Assembly (NCBI GenBank): GCA_030248295.1
Contig: JASANH010000542.1
Coordinates: 1 to 64,000, forward strand
Source: Mesodorylaimus sp. YZB2_4
Taxonomy: Eukaryota; Nematoda; Enoplea; Dorylaimida; Dorylaimidae
Direction: 5' to 3'
DNA length: 64,000 bases
Position numbers and translations under genes: made by a program. Within the stretch, counting starts at the first letter, position 1; every line of letters begins with the position of its first letter. This document shows, in pieces, positions 55,301 to 64,000 of this stretch. The notes below the pieces were generated by a model, which saw only the letters and a program-made list of their open reading frames with translations, had not been told where the DNA came from and ran no database searches.

Positions 55301-57250
55301 TCTCGGGCTGATGTTTCAGCCGCAGGTATAGTCGCACGACTTGCCTTGCTCTAGTTAGAGATTCTGTCCAGACTCTCTCCTACTTGCCAGGCTTGGTTTC
55401 AGTTGTGTTCACTGGCAGCTGTATTGGCTTAACGTTCATCTACCTACACATGATAATAGATTACGTGGTAGCGAACACAGTGGTCGCAGGGTTCTCATGA
55501 AGGAGGTTCATGAAGTGCATCCTCGATGTCGAGTTGAAAATTTCGAGAGTTACAGGCCTGAAGTGTCGGCAAGATCCAAAAGTTTTATCTGCCCCCATTC
55601 ACGCGGTCAGCGGTCAGAGGCCGAAAAGCAGCTCATTTAAGTGTCTAATCTATCAAAACTCATTTTTCTCACGTTTCAAGCATCGCTAAATAACCTGGGG
55701 GCTTAAAAATTTTGTGGCTGTCATTTATTTTACTCAGAAGATCAGTCGATGCAGCAGGGCACTGGTTGCACAACTTTTGTAGGGCCTGATCGAGAGACAT
55801 GCAGTTTTTCTAAATAAAATAAATGACAAGCGCAAAATTTTTAAGGTCGTAGAAGTTTTCACAGATGCAGAACGTTTTGAAAATCAGTTTCACAAGATTG
55901 GTCACTTTAGCTGCTTTTCGGCCTCTGACCGCTGACCACGTGAATGAGGGGAAAAACGTCGGGGCCTTGCCTTTAACGCTTCAGGATCTTCGAATTTTTG
56001 AAATCGATAAGGATATGCACTTCATGCACCTCCATCAGTCGGAAGTAATGAAGGCTGGTTTGTAAAAACATCCATTGCATGAGCCAGTGGTCAAAGAGGA
56101 GAAAGGTAGGCCGAAGGACTGGAGTTGTTAGCATCGCCACTGTCAGCTTCAGTGAGAGGAAGCTAGATGCTGCGTCCACGATCTTGTCATCCATCCATGT
56201 CGCTCCAAGTCGCTATTTGGCCTGTTTTGTAGGCAATGTGCTTTCAAATAGAACCTGTCCTATCACCCAGGGGCCATCCCATTCATACCTGGCGGAAGAG
56301 TTACTCGCTACTCCTTGTTGTTGGCGACCATCCCTTTACTGTAGGTGATCACACCCATGTTGAACGGGCAACTCTGAGGGGGTTCGAAGCAGAGGGCCTT
56401 TCATCCCTTGTTCAGTGGCACAAAGAAATACAAGGTGATTCGGCCACTTCCGGGCGTCCAAGGCGCATAATAGAGAATTAACGCGACCAGAAGTCGAATC
56501 CTGCCAACTACAGTAGTTTCTAGCTCTGCCCAGCAAAAGTGACAGACTCTGTTCTGCCGCATGGCCAAGACGGCATCTTATCTAAAATGAATATATTGTC
56601 AACAATGTCGATTTTCGTCATCATAGTGCTGAAAATGCGTATTTCAGGTCTTTACCGAACAACAGAAATCACTTCTCCGTCATTCGTGGCATCACGTTGG
56701 CAAACATGGTCATAGTGGAATCGGGGCCATGATATTTCGCCGCGTATTCAATCGTCGTCCGTCCATTCGCAAAATGTTCGAATTTGGCTCCACGCCGACG
56801 CCTCGCCTCCAATACGACGCCACATTCGAAATGCACGCTCGTAATTTCGTCAATATCATCGATGGGGCCATTCGATCATTGGATACGTCATTCGAAGAGG
56901 ATTTCGCGCCGGCATTGATATCCAAGGGTCGTTTCCATGCCCGATTGGCCGATCGCGGATTCAAGGTCGAGTACTGGGATGTGTTCGCCGAGGCCATGGC
57001 CGAATCAGCTGTCGAGTGGATCGGACCGGGCAAGCACAGGGAGACTGTCCGGGCTTGGACACTTTTGGTCTCGTGTATTGTCGATCGAATGAGGACGGGG
57101 TACGAGGAAGAGATCAGGCGGAGGAGAAAGTCATCCACAGTCAACACGTATTTGGACGACAGGCATTGGGGTGGACAGCGGTCGCCATCACCATCCCCTC
57201 CGGGACATTCACCAGTCTACGATGGCCGCTTGTCTGCCAATGGCACATAG
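52372..57250 (+). CDS. Globin with long N-terminal extension, 297 aa, three exons
   Basis: Exons are 52372-52384 (ATG and 10 nt), 54470-54747 and 56648-57250; phases 1 and 0 close to one frame. Residues 1-97 are a Ser/Arg/Gln-rich disordered region with several basic-Ser sites. Residues 98-240 are the globin fold: W111 in helix A, P135 starting helix C, F141 or F143 at the CD1 position, H160 as distal E7 and H194 as proximal F8 haem ligand. After helix H comes RRRRKSS and a Pro/Ser tail. Both haem histidines are kept, so oxygen or redox ligand binding is expected in the cytosol or nucleus rather than secretion; there is no signal peptide. Long-tailed globins are common in nematodes and some other invertebrates. 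The exon 1 assignment rests on the TATA box and phase match; exons 2-3 are firm. AATAAA follows at 57382. Confidence 0.82.
52740..52805. repeat. Single end of an hAT-like element in globin intron 1
   Basis: CCAGCATCGACCGA at 52742 is the same terminal motif as in the element at 34092, but the array behind it differs (ATCGGCCGATAACCG). No inverted partner was found. Confidence 0.55.
53077..53088. repeat. Poly(G) tract
   Basis: A run of about ten G in globin intron 1. Confidence 0.6.
55073..55206. mobile_element. MITE-like element, 134 bp, in globin intron 2
   Basis: The ends GGGGCCATAC and GTATGGCCCC are inverted, and similarity continues through a GACGTC core (GGACGTCGTGCG / CGCATGACGTC). 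CCCTCCCCC-rich middle. No coding sequence. Confidence 0.65.
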
Positions 57251-57381
57251 GTCAATGGGCGGAATGATGAATACAAATGAGATGGTCTTGCGACGAGGAT
57301 TTTAGGATTGTAAAATCCTTCTGACTGCAGAGCTGTGTACGAATACTTTGATGCCATATTTGGCATACACTGAAACAGTAA

Positions 57382-57387
57382 AATAAA
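57382..57387 (+). terminator. Polyadenylation signal of the globin gene
   Basis: AATAAA about 130 bp after the stop codon. Confidence 0.55.
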
Positions 57388-57694
57388 CTCGCAATGAAGC
57401 CAGTTGTGCCCATTTTCATCCTTTATCGGGGAGGGAAAGGGATTTCGGGTCACGAAAAAATAGCTCACGGGTTTAATTTGGGTTCCTGTCTTGTTCTCTT
57501 CTCAGGTCTCACGCTGGTCCTGCTGATGGAGACCTAGGTAAGCTGGAGTGGGTTTGAAAGCGTAAAATGATAAGGAAAAGCGTGAGTGGTTCAAAGTCCT
57601 TCTGCTGGTTAGCGTACAGTATGGCGTTCGGTCACAATCTGGATGGCTTCTTTGATCGTCAGAAGCTTGTCGGATCTTGCACGATCGATTCGAA

Positions 57695-57768
57695 AATCAT
57701 CACAGCCAGCGTCATGTCCCGCTTCACGCTGGCAGTAATGATGGCACGTCACGCTGGCTGTGATGATT
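57695..57768. repeat. Perfect hairpin, 18-bp arms
   Basis: AATCATCACAGCCAGCGT at 57695-57712 and its exact inverse at 57751-57768, with a 38-nt loop. It lies in the spacer between the globin and catalase genes, which otherwise holds no supported gene (57260-58413). Confidence 0.85.
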
Positions 57769-58413
57769 GCCATCCACATTGTGGTTTATGTTTGCATTTC
57801 CACCATGGCCAGAATTTTGCTTGTGCGTGCAAACGTGTGTGTCCATGGCACATAACACAGAGAAGGCTATGTACGTGGTGCCATGTAAGAGGGCAGACAA
57901 TCAGTAGAGAGATGCAGTGGTACAGTATAAGAACCTACCTACAGTTGTAATAGGCACAGACTATTCCCTCTGGCCCGCACCCCAAATTGTGAGTCTACAC
58001 GGTTCTTGTGGTCTGGTGGCTGATAAACCCGGCCCGAGGTGCCTGTGGACTGAGTGGGTTGAGTCATCCTCTGGGCAGGCCTAGACCTACGACGAGCCAA
58101 AGATTTCACTACGCCTACAACTCCAGAATGCAAGGATACCAGAGCACCCAGTGCAGCACTCTTATGCTTCCTACAAAGAGTAGGATATCTATTTTGTCAA
58201 AGGCGCGATATCTTCACCAAACTCAACCCCCTCCCCCATATCAATGACCACAAAAAATGACATCTGAAAAATTTAAATCAGAAAAAATCGAGTAGACGAT
58301 ACTACTCCCACAACTATTCATGATTACCACCACCCCCAAATCAAGTGTCCCCACCAATCCATCATAGCCACCCACCTCATAAATCGCACACTATTTCACA
58401 TCCCCCCCTAATA

Positions 58414-61400
58414 TTACAATCGTGCGGTCAAACTTTTCTTCTCATACTCGTCCAAGGCTTTCTGCACTCGTCTGCCGAACTCTGGATCAACTTGTGTGAA
58501 CACCTTGACGGCACGTTCTCGAATGAAACCAGCCGCGTCTTTCAAATGACCCGATATATTCTCGACCAATCGTTGACGACCACCATCGTCCAATACTTTT
58601 CGCCAAAACACACCCGGTTGAGTGAAATTATCATCATCGTGCGAATTATACCGATCCACATCGCCACTCACGTGAACACGATGCTCGTTGTGTTTGCGAT
58701 CATCCACTGGGCCATTGAAACTGTTCGGATAATAATTAGGAGCGCCCCCTAAAACAACCAGCAATATAATTTTTCCGGGTAGCCAAAATTCTAGGCAATC
58801 ATACACAATCGAATGATATATTTTAAATCAAATTCCCGCCAGATATGAAAAAGCTTCTACAGGAAATGGCGGCAAATTCAAAAATCTACCTTGCACTCAC
58901 CTTGATCATGATGTACAGCGAAGCCATCGCGTTCATAATTGGCCACTCGAGCACGATAAGGGCAATTGATTGGCAACTGCAAATAATTCTTTCCCAATCG
59001 ATGAAAATGGGTGTCCGAGTAAGAAAATAAACGCCCTTGCAACATTTTGTCAGGACTCGCTTCCACGCCTGGGATCATATGAGCCGGACAAAAGGCAGAT
59101 TGCTCGACTTCAGCGAAATAATTTCGAGGATTACGATTCAAAACAATTTTACCCACCGGTATCAAAGGATATTCCTTATGCGGCCAGATCTAATAAAAAA
59201 GAGAATATATCTGAAACTATCTTTTACCAATTTTAAATGCATATATCTAACCTTAGTCAAGTCGAACGGGTTAAATTCGAAGAATTCAGCTTCAGCGAAT
59301 GTCATAATTTGAACATAGAAAGTCCAGGATGGGAAATCGCCCGATTCAATAGCGTTATACAAATCACGGATCGAGTAATCCGGGTCCTTTCCAGACAATT
59401 CCATCGCTTGATTAGCTGACAAATTTTTGATTTTCTGATCCGTCTAAATAGAACAATGCCAACTCAGAAAAGCGTGCTGCAGTCGCAAAATGGTCGTTCG
59501 TGACGCTGCTGTGCTGTACGACAGATATTCTACACTCACGTGCCGGCGGGTTTGGACTGATCTTACTGGTCCGAGGTCTTATAGCCCAAGCCTGGTAGCA
59601 AGGCCAATTCCTGCAAGTATCGATCACTAAGACCCCGATTCATATATATAAACCCCTCAGGAAGGGGTGTATACCCCGCCTCAGGGTACCTGCAGCTGTT
59701 TTTTGTGCAATTATACGCTAGCCTGGCTGCTGGTCGAATACACCCTGGTCTCATGATGCCCACGCTGGCTGACAGACTCAACGTCGATGGCGCAGTAAAG
59801 TGAATCAGTCAACACAAAAGGATCTTTGATGGGCACAGCGATGCACGACGATGTCGCAACAGTCCCAATAGACAATCTAACACCTGCCCGAGTCTACTGT
59901 TGGACTCTCATACTTCGAACCAAAGGGAAACAACGACCGCATTAAACCCTCGACAATGTGCTAATAAAAGTCCCCGGCAGGCCACAGGTCTGCCAAATGG
60001 GTTGGACAAATACTAATGGTGGCTTCCCACGAATTCAGAACAATTAGATGGAACCTAATCGAGCGAGCGAAAGCAACAAAGAGCACTACTATCACCCAGG
60101 CGCCAGTTCTTATACTGCCCTCACTCTCCCCACCGAGCCAAATACTCGAGCCCAACACACACAGCGTTCGTTCGGGATCCCGATAAAAAGTGGTCGGGAT
60201 TGAATGTTGCGGAGACGCGTGAAGAAGGGGAAGGGAGTGTTGGGCAGGAGAAACTTATGCGGATGATTGAACTGGTAAGAGGAAGGAAGGCATTTGTTTG
60301 CTAATTGGTGACTGATTCTCCCCTTTTTTACTGGCCTGATTTTGAATGCAATGATGAATGCTGCGGAAAAAATTTTCGGCTATTCATTTGCTGGCTACTG
60401 GGGGTGGGTTAGAGGTTACCAACAGCGAACCTCTAACCCACCCCAAGTGAACAAAACACACAAAGAATTATAAGCGCCTTTAAGCGGGTAAAGTTAGAAC
60501 AACACCAAGTTAGCTGCTAGAAAACCTGGAAGGGTAGGAAATCAAAGAGCGCGAGGGCGGATGCAAAATAAGTAAAGGGTAAATCTTGGATACAGCTGGG
60601 AAGAGGCCCCATGCTGGGCCCCGATATCTGCGTGCCACCCAGCGTCCTCGATTACTATTTACGACTGCTCGCTGGCTGTACAGTAGGTCAAGCTGGTCAA
60701 AAGACACCATGGTCAGGGTGGCTCACTTGGTCCCACATTGCTTGGGCTAGGAGCCCTGACTGAAAGGTCGCAGTTCTCGTTTAGCTGGGGATGGCAGTGC
60801 GAGCAAGAACATTTTAGAGAGGAAACCTGCCTCTTAACGTTACAGCGATATGATAAGCCCGTCTCTGGCACTGAGAACCTAGCATCCAGCGGCGAGTACA
60901 GAATCAGGAAACGAACTGGTCCACGAACACCATTCGAGGCCCTTCTCGTCTAGGACGTTGGTGCTGGCACAGAATTCCGTCGATGCAGACGTCAGAGGGA
61001 GCCTGCCACAAGAGTTGCTTGCCTCAGGACCTCGCATCACACCATGACCGGCCAAAGGCAGAACATGGAAGTCCCATGCAGAGCTGAGGCGGCAGTCCTC
61101 CGAATCCACTACACTTTTTAAGGAAGGGGTAAATTAGATACCAAGCTACACAAATTTTTAGAAGTACAAAATTGCTTGGTGCTATCGCGCTCTTATACCA
61201 ACATTATTGCGCAAAAACTTACTTTTATATGAAACTTGCAATAAACGGCCTCGTTCTTATCATTGACAAACTTGAACGTATGCGACCCATAGCCGTTCAT
61301 ATGACGATATCCGTCGGGGGTACCACGATCACCAAACAAAAACATGACCTGGTGAATCGATTCAGGGCGCAAAGATAAGAAATCCCAAAACATATTGGCA

Positions 61401-62756
61401 TCCTGAAACAAATCACTTTTTAGAGTGTACATACTCTCTGATTTTAATTTTTCAAACTTTTCACTGGTCTTTTTTTGATATTTTTTCTTCACTATTTCGT
61501 CTCTTCTTCTCCCGCCCAACTTACCTTCATATGCGTCGCTGGATTTCGTTTTTGTGTATGAATGAAACTGGGAAACAAGAATGGATCGCGCAAGAAAAAG
61601 ATTGGCGTATTATTGCCGACCAAATCCCAATTTCCTTGTTCCGTGTAGAATTTGATAGCGAATCCACGAGGATCGCGAGCAGTATCGGCCGATCCTAATT
61701 CACCACCAACCGTCGAGAAACGTATGAACAGCGGGGTCCGTTTGCCAATGTGCGAGAAGATGCACGCTTTCGTGTAACTACTGATATCATGGGTCACTTC
61801 GAAATAACCGTGCGCACCTAAAATAAATATAGCAATCACTTGCCTACAAATAACAAACCCGAATCTGAAACTATCTTTTACCACAAAGTGCGAAATTCAG
61901 GCACTTACGAGCGGGTCTCTCATACCTGCACTTCTACAGAATGTAGTTTTAGTCTTAGTGTCTGTAAGTGCCATATTCTTGTTTGCAGAGTAAAATACGG
62001 TTTCAGACACGAGATCCCTAGCTGACCACTGGCCAATCCCTTCCTAAACACGACGTACCTGCTCCCTTTGCGTGCACTACTCGTTCAGGGATCCGCTCAC
62101 GATCGAAATGAGCCATTTCGTCCAAAAATACTGTATCTTGCAGAAGCACTGGCCCACGTGGCCCCACCGTTTGCACATTTTGCTTGTCGCCGATCGGCGC
62201 TCCACTCGTCGTAGTCAATGCATTCGGCTGCTGAAACACAAAAAAGATAGTTTTGAACGCATTCAAACTTTTTGGGGAAGATAGACATTTTTAGTTAGCC
62301 GTGACGTGGCCAAAAAGTTGATTTTGTTTTAAAAATTAGTTTTAGTCGGAATTTAGCGCATAATATGCGAAATGAAGTAAAGATTTATCCTACAGGGGTT
62401 TGCATCATTTGTTTTTTCTTTGCATGGATAACGGTCGCAATCAGTGAGCACGGCTAACTGAATACTTTACACATATAAGGAATTTTTTAAAGATGTTAAA
62501 AGTTAGAAAACAGCTTAGTTCTCACACAAACGCAATTTTACATTAATTGTTTTGCGCAGTTGAAGAAAATAAACTAAAACTCGAAAAGTCTCTCACAGTT
62601 ATCGCAAAACTCAGATTGTTCCAAAAGTAATGCTAACAAACTGATTTTAACTACCTTTCACTCCCACCCGACTCCTTTTTCCATTGGCCCACTTACTTTT
62701 TGTGCCTCCTTGAACTGTGGCAATTGCTGGCTGACGGGTTCTTGTTTTTTGGACAT
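58414..62756 (-). CDS. Cat: Catalase, 506 aa, seven exons
   Basis: Exons are 62697-62756, 62059-62230, 61525-61817, 61223-61402, 59252-59443, 58901-59189 and 58414-58748; every donor/acceptor pair is GT-AG and phases close to one frame. Haem catalase disproportionates hydrogen peroxide to water and oxygen. The distal site [15 protein letters not shown] with the catalytic His is in exon 2, [12 protein letters not shown] and the catalytic Asn region in exon 3, and the proximal Tyr in [14 protein letters not shown] in exon 6. Length and exon 7 ([11 protein letters not shown]) are normal for small-subunit animal catalases. The C-terminus TARL ends in ARL, which fits the peroxisomal PTS1 pattern, so peroxisomal location is likely. 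Intron 4 (1.78 kb) carries a SINE. Nothing is missing, and I judge the gene functional. Confidence 0.95.
60401..60444. repeat. Perfect hairpin, 17-bp arms, in catalase intron 4
   Basis: GGGGTGGGTTAGAGGTT at 60401-60417 and its exact inverse at 60428-60444, 10-nt loop. In the pre-mRNA the pairing is the same in either orientation. Confidence 0.9.
60715..61100 (+). repeat. tRNA-derived SINE copy in catalase intron 4
   Basis: Blocks TTGCTTGGGCTAG, CGCAGTTCTCG, GGCACAGAATTCCG, CAGAGGGAGCCTGCC and CATGACCGGCC match the other three copies in order. It is antisense to the catalase gene. Confidence 0.7.
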
Positions 62757-62759
62757 TTT

Positions 62760-63720
62760 ATTTCCCTCTGTTCCAATCGTTCTGCAAGCATACAAATCGT
62801 ATATGAACTCTGGCCTTCCCCAAACGGAATCGTGCACTGAATACTCTACTCTAGTGCAAACCCAGTCGAGCCAAGGGTACACACTATCTCGAAGATAAGC
62901 GGCGTCTCTGGCTTCAAAACATCACAACACGTGGCGAGGCGAGTAAACCAGTTTCAGTTCGTCTTGCGGAGTAAGTGGGCGAGAAATTGGTGAACGGAGG
63001 CCCTCCCCCCACCCGAATTTCCCATGACCAAATATACGATTATGGAAAATTCGGGAGGGGGCTAAGACTACAGACTTCTTTGACCATGCTGGTGTTCCCA
63101 GGTTGGGGACACCAATATAGTCAACCAAACTTCACATGTCACCTAAATTCCAAATAGAGGGAACATATCCCAATTGCCCAATCTAACACCTTCCATCCAA
63201 AATCATTTTACTCGCAAACTGGGCATAAAAATGGACAAGTATCGATATTAATTCATCTACAAATACTTCGCTCTTTGTTTCAAGAGCACAAAATCGTCAG
63301 CGGCAGGGGAAACAGACGTTGCAAAAAATGAAACTCGTCCAGAAGTGGACACACCCCGCATGCGCTACATACAACACATCCTAGCCAACAAAGCAATACC
63401 CCGACCCACACAAGAATCGTCTACTGTAGAAAAAACCAGTTATAACTAAATCTAAACCAATTACTCTTTTCACAAAATATAATTTACCTAAACTTACCAT
63501 ATTTAGTACTCTGATGAAAACAATGGCTCTCAATGAAAACACCCCAACTTTTTAAGTCAACCAAGTATAGCAACTACAAGAAACCCAAGACCAATATTCA
63601 ATTTACCGCTCCACTGATCTTATAAAGTGCATGCTAGAAACTCAGCTTTCAATCGAAATTAGAAAAACCCAACGAAGTTGGCGGCAAATATGATGGCCTC
63701 ACAAAGCAATAACGCACATT
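62760..63720. other. Intergenic stretch between catalase and MO25
   Basis: Holds the catalase promoter region and the 3' flank of MO25. A short inverted pair around 62990-63060 (ACCCGAATTTCCCATGACCA... / ...GGAAAATTCGGGAGGG) may be a MITE scrap. No gene seen. Confidence 0.45.
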
Positions 63721-63724
63721 TGTC

Positions 63725-63892
63725 TCATTTCATTTCTTGAATCTGCTTAATCAAGTAGGCCTTCTCGTCGTTGAATTGCTCATCTTCTGTTCGATCTGTG
63801 TGAAACTTACTCAAAAATTCCACCAGTTTTTCACGATTTCGAATCAAGATATCAGCGATTGGACGCGGCTTGTTCGGATTGGCCACGAACAC
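63725..63892 (-). CDS. Mo25: MO25 / CAB39, last coding exon (partial gene)
   Basis: A 168-nt exon with acceptor TTTTTGTAG at 63893 and stop at 63725-63727 encodes 55 residues: [20 protein letters not shown], then a helix with [18 protein letters not shown] and [15 protein letters not shown]. This is the C-terminal armadillo-type helix pair of MO25, the scaffold that binds STRAD and activates LKB1 and related STE20 kinases; [11 protein letters not shown] is close to invariant in animals. The remaining exons lie beyond the right edge. The protein ends shortly after the last helix, without the longer Pro/Ala tail of vertebrate forms. Confidence 0.93.
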   Translation of the reverse strand: MFVANPNKPRPIADILIRNREKLVEFLSKFHTDRTEDEQFNDEKAYLIKQIQEMK

Positions 63893-64000
63893 CTACAAAA
63901 AGTTTTTCTGACAAGTGACCTTCGTTGAATTATTCTCACTACTTTCCTATTTCCATGTAACCCCTGAGGGACCAAACTCAAAAAAAGGCAGACACAGAAA

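Noticed and set aside
56236..56481. Possible upstream globin exon in 55.8-56.6 kb
   Set aside because: Frames here do not join in phase with exon 3, whereas exon 2 at 54470-54747 joins exactly.

Overview
This is a eukaryotic, animal (invertebrate) nuclear window. Genes carry GT-AG introns, some only 48-62 nt long. Two genes have TATA boxes at the expected distance, several 3' ends show AATAAA, and the families are animal ones: MO25, catalase with a peroxisomal C-terminus, a globin, an LBP/BPI lipid-binding protein, a GLUT-type sugar transporter and a gustatory-receptor-like seven-helix protein. I cannot place the phylum from sequence alone. The receptor, the compact introns and the transposon mix would suit a nematode, arthropod or tardigrade-like ecdysozoan, but this is inference. 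All gene models below were joined by hand from splice sites and reading phase.

Layout. 0-7.1 kb: a 65-aa two-exon protein, a single-pass membrane protein (+), then on the minus strand a four-exon gene joining an HMG-like box to a C-terminal RING-H2 finger, a 64-bp tandem repeat, and a nine-exon gene with C2H2 zinc fingers and a Cys/His OTU-like region of the kind seen at the N-terminus of Polinton/adintovirus-type proteins. 7.36-12.09 kb: a complete MULE transposon with 99-bp matching inverted ends and a perfect 9-bp target duplication. It carries a broken transposase gene with C2H2, SWIM and PHD modules, and a Harbinger-like element (TTA duplication) sits inside its left end. 12.1-12.7 kb: a small nuclear-looking gene (-).

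13-22 kb is mainly relics: a dUTPase-like remnant, Ty1/copia fragments, a secreted Cys-rich exon (-) and a DD37D mariner pseudogene. 22.4-23.7 kb holds the receptor gene. 24.6-26.2 kb is a tRNA-derived SINE split by a 1.2-kb foldback element with a GATC-rich core. 29.2 kb holds a tyrosine-rich protein gene. 31-35 kb and 46-47 kb hold hAT-like non-autonomous elements whose ends are made of degenerate short arrays. 36.1-39.7 kb is the LBP/BPI gene. 42.3-42.7 kb is a secreted three-repeat protein (-). 47.4-48.9 kb is an intronless GLUT (-). 52.4-57.3 kb is a globin with a 97-residue N-terminal extension (+). 58.4-62.8 kb is a seven-exon catalase (-). The last exon of MO25 (-) is at the right edge.

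The host genes do not form a pathway; each has its own promoter. More than half of the window is mobile DNA or unassigned spacer. The points most worth a second look are the HMG-box/RING fusion beside the Polinton-type zinc-finger gene, the nested MULE/Harbinger insertion with both target duplications intact, and the hAT-like elements that share end motifs but carry different subterminal arrays.
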